Source: Candidatus Laterigemmans baculatus (GTDB taxonomy: Bacteria; Planctomycetota; Planctomycetia; Pirellulales; Pirellulaceae). From it: DNA of 36,511 nt. The notes under the pieces are model-generated. The model was given only the letters and a program-made list of their open reading frames with translations, was not told where the DNA came from and did no database searches. Below, one piece after another: positions 17,322 to 24,926 of this stretch. Each line of letters opens with the position of its first letter. Positions within the stretch are counted from its first letter, which is position 1. Position numbers and translations under genes: made by a program. The stretch covers positions 1 through 36,511 of the forward strand of contig NZ_WRPR01000073.1 in assembly GCF_010367455.1 (NCBI RefSeq), in the 5' to 3' direction.

Positions 17322-18023
17322 TCAGGCGACCGCCAGTTGCCGGCTTGCCTCCGCCGGGTAACCCCCGGCGACGCTCTGGCATTGGCCGATCAGCCAGCGG
17401 CGAAGTCCATCGGTCACCCCGCCCTTCCGCTCGTGCCGAGGGTCCGCTCCGCGCGTCCCCCCAGCCACAACCGGTCCCTGGGGCCGCAACGGAGCCGCGG
17501 CTGCCGCCGCAAGCCGCGGGACGCGGCGGCCGACGACCGGAGCGGCGGCGACACAGCAGGCGCTGACTGCATGAATGTCCAGCGCCCGGTCGACGCGCCG
17601 CCAGAGATCCGCATTGGTCACCTCCATCCGTTGACCGAAATGCTCCCACATGAACCCGGCCTCGCGCCAGCGGGGCAACGAATCGCTGAGCGAGCGAATC
17701 ACGTACCGGCTGCTCGAAAGCATCGTCACGGCCGCCGGTCCCGGGAGCGCCTCCAGTCCCCGCACCACGGCCAGCAGCGCCAAGCGATTGGCGTCTCCCA
17801 ACTCGCAGTCGGTGGCTTCGAGGAACGGCTGGCCGTCGAGTCGCTCGAGTACAAACCGCCACGATCCCAGTTGGTCGGAATCGCCCAAGCGGGCTTCACA
17901 AACCAGCAAGTACTGGTCGGCTAAGGACGAATCGGGCAAGGACGAATCGGGCAAGGACGAATCGGGCAAGGACGAATCGGGCAAGTACGAATCGGGCAAG
18001 TACGGCTCGGGGCAATCGATCAT
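17322..18023 (-). CDS. RNase H-fold protein lacking catalytic acids, with N-terminal SLPDS repeats
   Basis: The ATG at 18023 follows GAGG and gives 233 residues. Residues 8-36 are a minisatellite-encoded (S/Y)LPDS repeat. Residues about 38-160 can be laid on RNase [18 protein letters not shown] matches the NNRMELMAAIVALEAL helix, [14 protein letters not shown] matches VILSTDSQYVRQGI, and [15 protein letters not shown] matches NVDLWQRLDAALGQH. The catalytic Glu48 and Asp70 of the E. coli enzyme fall on Ala and Ser here, and the Asp10 position is Cys/Glu, so hydrolytic activity is unlikely. The last 75 residues are Ala/Arg/Gly-rich without resemblance to the family. It may bind RNA/DNA hybrids or nothing. 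The gene is downstream of a repeat-rich spacer and on the same strand as glgB. Confidence 0.72.
   Translation of the reverse strand: MIDCPEPYLPDSYLPDSSLPDSSLPDSSLPDSSLADQYLLVCEARLGDSDQLGSWRFVLERLDGQPFLEATDCELGDANRLALLAVVRGLEALPGPAAVTMLSSSRYVIRSLSDSLPRWREAGFMWEHFGQRMEVTNADLWRRVDRALDIHAVSACCVAAAPVVGRRVPRLAAAAAAPLRPQGPVVAGGTRGADPRHERKGGVTDGLRRWLIGQCQSVAGGYPAEASRQLAVA
17926..18015. repeat. 15-bp tandem repeat in the RNase H-like gene
   Basis: Six units of GACGAATCGGGCAAG run from 17926 to 18015. The first four are exact, the fifth begins TAC, and the sixth (TACGGCTCGGGGCAA) is degenerate. On the minus strand they encode SLPDS-type pentapeptides. The period of 15 keeps the frame. Confidence 0.95.
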
Positions 18024-18856
<833 letters not shown>

Positions 18857-18913
18857 GCACCGCCCGAAGTCCCTGAGCCGACGGCGCTAGCACAATGCCA
18901 TCTACTTTAGACC

Positions 18914-18986
18914 ATCAGCCGCCACGCGCTAGCGTCCGGTTATTTGCAATTCCCCAGGAACCGAACGCTAGCGCGTGGCGGCTGAT
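18914..18986. repeat. 28-bp inverted repeat (ATCAGCCGCCACGCGCTAGC family)
   Basis: The left arm 18914-18941 begins ATCAGCCGCCACGCGCTAGC. The right arm 18959-18986 is its reverse complement with a single difference (GTCCGG against GTTCGG), around a 17-base loop. It lies between the HIT gene and the methyltransferase ATG at 19015. The arm sequence is unlike the coding text around it. Confidence 0.95.
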
Positions 18987-19014
18987 AACAAGCAAAGCAG
19001 ACAAGCAAACGCGT

Positions 19015-20133
19015 ATGAGCGATCCCGCTGCGACGAATGAACCGGCCGACGAGCCGCTGGCGCCGCCGATTGAACGCCTCGCGCTCGAAGCGGCTCGGCG
19101 GGTCTTCGCGGATCACCAGCCAACGGCTCCGCGGGTCCTCGCCTCGAGCACCTCCCGCGGCCAAACGGCGGCGGCGCTGGCCCAAGCGGGTGCCGACGTG
19201 ACGCTTCTCGAGCTGGAGGATTTTCGTGCTGCCTTGCTCCGCGACTGGCTGGGCGAGGGCAGTCCCGTGCGGCTGGTTTGCGACACCGATCCGCCGGCCG
19301 AGCCAAAGTTCGAGCTGGCGATCCTCCCGGTCCGCCGCGACGGTGGTGCGGAGCTCGCCCGCGACCTGTTGCAGGGGTTCATCGCGGCGTTGGAGGAGTC
19401 GGGCACGCTGATCGCCGTGGCCGACCACCCGAACGACAGCTGGCTCGGCGATCAACTCCGTGCATTGGCCGACGCGAAAGCGATCCGTCGCTACCAATCG
19501 GGAGAAGCCGACGCGGCGAGCGGAGCGACCGCCTACGTCGTGCGGCGATCGGACATTCGGCTCCGCGTTCGAGACTTCTCCTGCGAGTTCGCCTTCCGCG
19601 ATTCCGGTCGGCTGATCCGCGCGTTCAGCCGACCGGGCGTCTTTTCACACCGCCGCTTGGATCTCGGTGCCCGGCGGCTGATCGACGCGATGCAGATCGC
19701 AGCGGGCGACCGCGTGGTCGACATCGGCTGCGGAGCGGGCGTCGTCGCGCTGGCCGCGGCACTGCGTGCGGCCGACGTGCAGGTGACGGCGATCGATAGC
19801 GCGACGCGGGCGATCGAGTGCACGCGGCGAGGTGCGAAACTGAACGGACTCGAGGATCGCATCACGGCCATCCTCTCCTCCGACGGCTCGGTCCCCGAGA
19901 GCGGCAGCTACGACGTGGCGGTCGCGAATCCTCCCTACTTCGCCCACTTCCGGATCGCCGAACTGTTTCTGCAAGCGGCTCAAACCGCCCTCCGCCCGGG
20001 AGGCCAGTTGTGGATCGTCGGCAAGCAGCCCGACTGGTATCAGAGCAACGTGCCGCGCTGGTTCGACCGCGTCAAGCTCGCGCGGACCGGAGGCGGATAC
20101 TGCATCGCGACCGGCATCCGTCCGAACCTGTGA
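19015..20133 (+). CDS. Class I SAM-dependent methyltransferase (RsmC/RlmG-like, two-domain)
   Basis: The ATG at 19015 (MSDPAATNE) gives 372 residues; an earlier in-frame ATG at 18895 would translate the palindromic repeat and was rejected. The N-terminal half (about 35-190) looks like a degenerate methyltransferase fold (APRVLASSTSRGQTAAALAQ). The C-terminal half is catalytic, with DRVVDIGCGAGVVALAAAL (motif I, near 234) binding SAM and YDVAVANPPY near 305 (motif IV). This duplicated layout is that of the rRNA guanine-N2 methyltransferases RsmC and RlmG, although NPPY rather than NPPFH leaves the substrate open. It is in line with bioF, 36 bp downstream. Confidence 0.85.
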   Translation: MSDPAATNEPADEPLAPPIERLALEAARRVFADHQPTAPRVLASSTSRGQTAAALAQAGADVTLLELEDFRAALLRDWLGEGSPVRLVCDTDPPAEPKFELAILPVRRDGGAELARDLLQGFIAALEESGTLIAVADHPNDSWLGDQLRALADAKAIRRYQSGEADAASGATAYVVRRSDIRLRVRDFSCEFAFRDSGRLIRAFSRPGVFSHRRLDLGARRLIDAMQIAAGDRVVDIGCGAGVVALAAALRAADVQVTAIDSATRAIECTRRGAKLNGLEDRITAILSSDGSVPESGSYDVAVANPPYFAHFRIAELFLQAAQTALRPGGQLWIVGKQPDWYQSNVPRWFDRVKLARTGGGYCIATGIRPNL

Positions 20134-20169
20134 ACAGAGCCTTCAACGGATTCTCCGAAGCCTCGAATC

Positions 20170-21378
20170 GTGACAGCATCCATGCAGCCCGCCAAACCTG
20201 ATCGCCCCTTCGCTTGGCTCGAGCGGCGGCTGGACGAAGCGGACCAGCAAGGGATGCGGCGGCGATTGGTTCCGCGTCAGATGGACGGTCCGTATCTGCT
20301 GGAAGGAGACCGCAGGCTGGCGAATTTCGGTGCTAACGATTATCTCGGCATCGCAATGGATTCGTCCTCCGCCACTGGCTCAGACGAGCGTGGCGAGACT
20401 CCCGCGACATTCGGCAGTGGTGCCGCGGCCAGCCCGCTGGTGTGCGGTTTCACGCCCCTGCATGCGCGGCTCTGCGGTGAGTTAGCCCACCTCGAACAGG
20501 TCGAATCGGTGGTCCTCTTTCCGAGCGGGTTCGCCGCTTGCAGTGGAGTCGTGGCGACGCTTCCCGAAGCAGGCGATTTGGTGCTCAGCGACGCTCTGAA
20601 CCACGCCAGCTTGATCGACGGATGCCGCTTGAGCAAAGCGACTCGGTTCATCTACCCGCACTGCGACCACCGCGCAGTGGGTTCACTGTTAGCCGCGCAT
20701 CGCAAGCGTTTTGACCGCGTGTTTATCGTCACTGACTCCATCTTCAGCATGGACGGAACTCGAGCTCCGCTGGTCGCGCTGGCGGATCTGGCTGACGAGT
20801 ACAAGGCGACGCTCATCGTCGACGAGGCGCATGGGACCGGTGTGCTCGGCCACCGCGGCGGCGGCCTTTGCGAGGAACTGGGCGTGGAGGGCCGGATCGC
20901 CATCCGGATCGGCACGCTTTCCAAGGCGGTCGGCGCCCAGGGCGGGTTCGTCGCCGGTCCGCAGGTCGTCACCGACTATCTGCTGCAGCGCGCCCGACCG
21001 TTGATCTACAGCACCGCCGCGTCGCCAGCGACGATCGCTGCAGCCCTCGACGGTTTGCGGATCATCCGCGAAGAACCCGAACGCCGTCGCCGCGTGTTGG
21101 ATTTATCCGGCCGTCTGATCGAGGAACTGAACCGGCAGCTTCCGGCGAAGCGGCGAATCGTCGACCACGGCACCCCGATCATTCCCGTCGTGATCGGTGA
21201 GGCGAGCAAGACGGTTGAGACGGCCGGGCGACTGGCTGACGCGGGTTTCTATGTGCCTGCGATCCGCCCGCCAACGGTACCACCGAATCAGTCGCGGCTC
21301 CGCATCAGCCTCTCCGCCGCGCACACCGACGAGATGCTCACCGAGCTCTGCGAAACGCTGCGAACATTCGGCCTCTGA
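20170..21378 (+). CDS. bioF: 8-amino-7-oxononanoate synthase-type PLP enzyme (BioF/KBL family)
   Basis: This alpha-oxoamine synthase of 402 residues joins an amino acid to an acyl-CoA. BioF makes the biotin precursor from alanine and pimeloyl thioester. Seen: NFGANDYLGIA at the substrate end, SGFAACSGVV, SDALNHASLIDGCRLS (His stacking on PLP), VTDSIFSMDGTRAPL, IVDEAHGTGVLG (Asp binding the pyridine N), and GTLSKAVGAQGGFVAG with the PLP lysine at 252. The start is GTG at 20170 or ATG at 20182; neither has a strong ribosome-binding site. BioF is preferred over glycine C-acetyltransferase on overall appearance, but other biotin genes are not in the window, so the exact substrate is inferred. Confidence 0.87.
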   Translation: MTASMQPAKPDRPFAWLERRLDEADQQGMRRRLVPRQMDGPYLLEGDRRLANFGANDYLGIAMDSSSATGSDERGETPATFGSGAAASPLVCGFTPLHARLCGELAHLEQVESVVLFPSGFAACSGVVATLPEAGDLVLSDALNHASLIDGCRLSKATRFIYPHCDHRAVGSLLAAHRKRFDRVFIVTDSIFSMDGTRAPLVALADLADEYKATLIVDEAHGTGVLGHRGGGLCEELGVEGRIAIRIGTLSKAVGAQGGFVAGPQVVTDYLLQRARPLIYSTAASPATIAAALDGLRIIREEPERRRRVLDLSGRLIEELNRQLPAKRRIVDHGTPIIPVVIGEASKTVETAGRLADAGFYVPAIRPPTVPPNQSRLRISLSAAHTDEMLTELCETLRTFGL

Positions 21379-21438
21379 TTTATCGGACGAGGCACGGCCA
21401 GGAAGATTCATTCACAGCAGAGCCGCTCGTGGAAGAGT

Positions 21439-21504
21439 CGTTTAACGGCAAGCCGAAGGCGACTGCTTTTTAAAACACCGTCGCCTTCGGCTTGCCGTTA
21501 AACG
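21439..21504. repeat. Perfect 25-bp inverted repeat (CGTTTAACGGCAAGCCGAAG family)
   Basis: The left arm 21439-21463 starts CGTTTAACGGCAAGCCGAAG and ends GCGAC. The right arm 21480-21504 is its exact reverse complement, with a 16-base A/T-rich loop. It lies 60 bp after the bioF stop and 75 bp before the cyclase ATG, so it may also act as a transcript-end hairpin. The same arm occurs at 36491-36511. Confidence 0.97.
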
Positions 21505-21578
21505 ATTGGGTCAGCCGCGTTACGAGAAAACATTTCCGCCGCCGAGGCACCACAGGGGGGAGTGACGAGCGAATAATA

Positions 21579-22832
21579 ATGCATCGTCAATCGCGCTCGA
21601 ACTCGGTGACTTTCTTGAACTCGCTCTCCGCAATCCCTTGGGTCGATGTTCTCGACATCCTGATCGTCAGCTTCTTCTTCTATGCTCTACTCTCCTGGCT
21701 AAACCGCACTGCGACTCGAGCTGCAGCGCTCGGCGCGATCGCTCTCGGCGTGCTCTACATTCTGGCGCGCCGGCTGGGCATGGTACTGACGACCGAAGTC
21801 TTTCATGCCGGAGCCCTGGTGGGGCTGGTCGCCCTGGTGGTCGTGTTCCAGGAAGACGTGCGGCGCGGCTTGCAACGCCTTCCGCTGCAGCTCTCAAAGT
21901 TCTTCCGCCGCTTCTCGCGTTCGCCGGAGCGGGAGCGTGAAGAGGTCGAATTGCTGGTCGACGTGGCACTCCGCTTGGCCGCCACCAAGACCGGAGCGCT
22001 GCTCGTGCTCGCAGGCAACGAACCGCTGACCGCGCACCTCTCGAGCGGAATTCGCGTCTCAGGGGAGCTAAATAAAGAGCTGCTGCTGAGCATCTTCCAT
22101 ACGGGCTCGCCCGGACACGATGGAGCGGTGGTGGTCGACCAGGGCAGCCTCTGGGAGTTTGCCGCCCATCTGCCGTTGGCTCACCGCCCGCTCGGCGCGG
22201 AGATGGGCGGCACGCGCCACCGTGCCGCGGTAGGGCTGGCCGAGCGGTGTGACGCGATGGTGCTGGTCGTCTCGGAAGAGCGGGGCGTGATCAGCGTCGC
22301 CGAAGCAGGGGAGATCCACGAAATGGCGTCGGGCGAAGTGCTTCGCGAGCGCCTGCAACAATTTTTCGACTCGCGTTTTCCCCGCGTCTCGGGAAGCCTC
22401 TGGAAAGCCCTTACGGCCAACGCGCACCTGAAGGTGTTGTCGGTCGCTTTCTCGATCGCCGCCTGGAGCATTTTGGTCGCCGGACCCGGCACGATCCATC
22501 GCACGTTCGTGGTACCGATCGAGTACCGGAACCTGCCCGAATCGCTGGCCATCGACGAGGATGCGCCGAGCGAGGCACGCGTGACTTTGGCGGGCCCGGA
22601 GATTGCTTTCCGCTCGCTCGACCCGAGCTTGTTGCTGATCGCGCTCGACGTCTCGCAGGTTCGCCGCGGCTTCAATCAGTTGCTGATCACTGAAAATGAT
22701 CTACGGCATCCGCCTCAACTCCAAGTCGAGTTCCTCTCGCCGCGAGACATCGTGCTGCTGATCCAGTCCGCTCCCCCTCCCGGCGCCGAGGAAGGGGGGA
22801 CGGACGGCGAGTCACCGGACCGCGAGAGTTAA
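21579..22832 (+). CDS. Diadenylate cyclase (CdaA-type) fused to a YbbR-like domain
   Basis: This 417-residue membrane enzyme makes c-di-AMP from two ATP. Three transmembrane helices (about 22-43, 48-68 and 75-93) match CdaA. The DAC domain (about 105-265) contains the catalytic GHDGAVVV (Asp181) and GTRHRAAVGL (R213-H-R). After a fourth hydrophobic segment (KVLSVAFSIAAWSILVAGP, near 290-310), one YbbR-like repeat follows (FVVPIEYRNLPESLAIDEDA, then TLAGPEIAFRSLD). In Firmicutes the YbbR protein CdaR is a separate gene next to cdaA and regulates it; here both are one chain. The ATG at 21579 has GGAG 15 bases upstream. The TTG at 21492 lies in the palindrome and was rejected. The stop overlaps the stop of the opposite gene by 4 bp. 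Confidence 0.92.
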   Translation: MHRQSRSNSVTFLNSLSAIPWVDVLDILIVSFFFYALLSWLNRTATRAAALGAIALGVLYILARRLGMVLTTEVFHAGALVGLVALVVVFQEDVRRGLQRLPLQLSKFFRRFSRSPEREREEVELLVDVALRLAATKTGALLVLAGNEPLTAHLSSGIRVSGELNKELLLSIFHTGSPGHDGAVVVDQGSLWEFAAHLPLAHRPLGAEMGGTRHRAAVGLAERCDAMVLVVSEERGVISVAEAGEIHEMASGEVLRERLQQFFDSRFPRVSGSLWKALTANAHLKVLSVAFSIAAWSILVAGPGTIHRTFVVPIEYRNLPESLAIDEDAPSEARVTLAGPEIAFRSLDPSLLLIALDVSQVRRGFNQLLITENDLRHPPQLQVEFLSPRDIVLLIQSAPPPGAEEGGTDGESPDRES

Positions 22833-23341
22833 GGCGTGATCGCGCGGAAAGCGTTGCGGATCGGCTGGCCCGGCACATACACCCGAGGCTGACCGGCGAC
22901 GTTCGTCCCGACCACCGCAGGCCGCCCGACGGCCACCGGCGCCAACGGAACCGGAGTCGGAGCCACCGGAACCGAGTAGGCTGCGACGGGTGTCGGCGCG
23001 AGCGGCACCACCGGGGCCGGGCGATAGCTGACGACCGGTGGCGCTGTGACGACCGGCCGCGCTGCAACGACTGGTGGCGCTGCAACGACTGGTGGCGCTG
23101 TGACGACTGGCCGCGCTGCAACGATCGGTGATGCTGTGACTACAGGCGAGGCTGTGACAACAGGTGATGCTGTGACGAGCGGAGCGCGGTAGCTGGTCAC
23201 CGGCACCGGAGCCACGACCGGCGTGGAATCGATAACCGGAGCCACGACCGGCGGCGAGTAGACGACGACTTGGGCGTCAGCGGTGAGCGGGGGTGCCAAC
23301 CACAACCCCGCGAGCAGCATTATCAGATGCGTCGCTTTCAT
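22829..23341 (-). CDS. Secreted Pro/Val/Ala-rich repeat protein, 170 aa
   Basis: The ATG at 23341 follows GAGGATC and opens a signal peptide (MKATHLIMLLAGLWLAPPLT, cleavage near DAQ). The mature chain is almost entirely PVV-based repeats: PVVTAS, PVVAAR and PVVTAP, about eight copies of a hexapeptide, flanked by VPVAPTPVPLAPVAVG. It ends YVPGQPIRNAFRAITP. This resembles the low-complexity exported proteins common in planctomycetes; function is unknown, with cell-wall or surface spacer use a guess. The longer frame up to 23800 runs antisense to the sulfatase and was rejected. The stop overlaps the cyclase stop by 4 bp. Confidence 0.75.
   Translation of the reverse strand: MKATHLIMLLAGLWLAPPLTADAQVVVYSPPVVAPVIDSTPVVAPVPVTSYRAPLVTASPVVTASPVVTASPIVAARPVVTAPPVVAAPPVVAARPVVTAPPVVSYRPAPVVPLAPTPVAAYSVPVAPTPVPLAPVAVGRPAVVGTNVAGQPRVYVPGQPIRNAFRAITP
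23043..23186. repeat. 18-bp tandem repeat within the Pro/Val protein gene
   Basis: Eight consecutive 18-bp units, of the type GCTGCAACGACTGGTGGC (two copies identical) and GCTGTGACGACTGGCCGC, run without gaps. They encode the hexapeptides VVxAxP. A ninth, degenerate unit precedes them. Confidence 0.9.
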
Positions 23342-23462
23342 TGCAGTGATCCTCGGAGTGAAGTGACGGTCGACCGGGATGCTGCTCACGGCGTTTCCGC
23401 GAGCCCCGACCTGACCGAGAGACGCTTCGAGGATGATGCAAGTGATATACCGCCGCCCGCCG

Positions 23463-24884
23463 CTAGTAATCTTCCCCGTTGTGGCTGGACACGACGCTTG
23501 CGAGCCAAGCCTCCAACTCTTTCCGCATCGCGGCCATTCTTGAGGACTCTTTCGACGCAAGGTCCATCGACTCGTTCGGATCGGCCTCCAGATCGTACAG
23601 CTCAAAGCGAGGCTCCGGACGGTTCGCTGGCTGGATTCGGTGGAGCTTCCAAGGTCCCGAGACCCACGCCGCGTGCCCCGGGAAGCCCGGCGGATCGATC
23701 GGCTCGATTTCGCCCGCGTCCATCCGCAGCCGCACCGGATCGCTCGGCAACTCGGCCCCAGATTGCTGGGCCGCCAGCAACTCGGCCATCCACTCGGCAC
23801 TTGGCGTCGAAATCCCGCGGACCGGGTAGCTCCAAAAACCCATCGACCGTTCGGCCAGCGGTCGGCCCTCGATCAGGGGCAGCAGACTAACGCCGTCCAG
23901 CGGCCGATCGTCGGGCACTGGGACTCCAGCGATCTCCAGAACGGTCGGAAGGATGTCGGTGCTGTTCAGAGGCGTCGCGTCGTGGCGAGGGGTCGGGATC
24001 CTTGCGGGCCATTCGATCATCGCGGGGACCAGCAATCCACCGTTGTAAATGTCTCCTTTCTTGCCTCGAAATCCGCCACTGGAACCGACCCGCGGTAAGG
24101 CTCCGTTGTCGCTGGTGTACCAGAGGACCGTGTTCTCGCGGACGCCGAGTTCCTCGAGCCCTTTCCGCAGCTTGCCAAACGCCCGGTCCATCGCCGTCAC
24201 TTCGCTGTAAAAATTCTGCTTGGCCCGAGGCTGATCGGGGTAGCCGGCGACGTCTTCGGGCAAAGCCACGTGCGGGGCGTGTGGCGAACCGAACCAAACC
24301 ACCGCCAAGAAGGGTTTACCGCTCGCCTGCGATTGTTCGATGAACTCGAGCGAAAGGTCGACGACGACCTCCGAGCTCTCACCCTGCGTCTGGACCGCCT
24401 TCCCCCCATCGCTGAGGATCGCATCGTTCTCGAAGAAGTTCGGCGCGGAGATCCAGCGGTCAAATCCGCTTGCTCCCGGATTCACCGGGCTCCCCTCGCG
24501 GACCGAACCGAGGTGCCATTTGCCAAAATGTCCGGTCACGTAACCGGCTTCCCGCAACGCCTCGGCGACCGTGATCTCCTGAGGACGCAGCGAGTGGCCC
24601 CACGAAAAACATCCGAACCGGTTCGGGTGGCGACCGGTCAGCACCGCACCACGCGTCGGTGAGCAGACCGGGGCGGCGGCATAGAAGCGATCGAGCCGCA
24701 ACGCCTCCCGCGCCATCGCATCGAAGTGCGGCGTCTTCAACACCGGGTGACCGTTGTAAGCCATGTCACCCCAGCCCTGATCGTCGGCCATCACCAACAC
24801 GATGTTGGGAGGACGATCCTCAGCCGCAACATCCGCAGCGAACGGACAGAAAGCCAAGAGTAGCAACACGAAGATACGGATCAT
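23463..24884 (-). CDS. Sulfatase (formylglycine type), 473 aa
   Basis: This secreted sulfatase starts with a signal peptide (MIRIFVLLLLAFCPFAADVA, cleavage after AAE). It has the S1 sulfatase landmarks: NIVLVMADDQGWGD for metal binding, CSPTRGAVLTGRHPNRFGC with Cys74 as the future formylglycine, GHFGKWHLGS, and TVLWYTSDNGALPRVGSSGG. The C-terminal subdomain is present, ending FELYDLEADPNESMDLASKE and a final helix. The Cys-type (CxPxR) site needs a formylglycine-generating enzyme, not seen in the window. The substrate, probably a sulfated polysaccharide, cannot be told. The gene is 42 bp downstream of another sulfatase on the same strand, so it is probably co-transcribed. Confidence 0.94.
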   Translation of the reverse strand: MIRIFVLLLLAFCPFAADVAAEDRPPNIVLVMADDQGWGDMAYNGHPVLKTPHFDAMAREALRLDRFYAAAPVCSPTRGAVLTGRHPNRFGCFSWGHSLRPQEITVAEALREAGYVTGHFGKWHLGSVREGSPVNPGASGFDRWISAPNFFENDAILSDGGKAVQTQGESSEVVVDLSLEFIEQSQASGKPFLAVVWFGSPHAPHVALPEDVAGYPDQPRAKQNFYSEVTAMDRAFGKLRKGLEELGVRENTVLWYTSDNGALPRVGSSGGFRGKKGDIYNGGLLVPAMIEWPARIPTPRHDATPLNSTDILPTVLEIAGVPVPDDRPLDGVSLLPLIEGRPLAERSMGFWSYPVRGISTPSAEWMAELLAAQQSGAELPSDPVRLRMDAGEIEPIDPPGFPGHAAWVSGPWKLHRIQPANRPEPRFELYDLEADPNESMDLASKESSRMAAMRKELEAWLASVVSSHNGEDY

Positions 24885-24926
24885 GGGAAAAACTTATAAC
24901 GAGCAGGAAATCTCAAATGTCAGTAC

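Noticed and set aside
21492-21578. Upstream TTG start for the diadenylate cyclase
   Set aside because: It would translate one arm of the dispersed palindrome; the ATG at 21579 leads straight into the CdaA-type membrane region.
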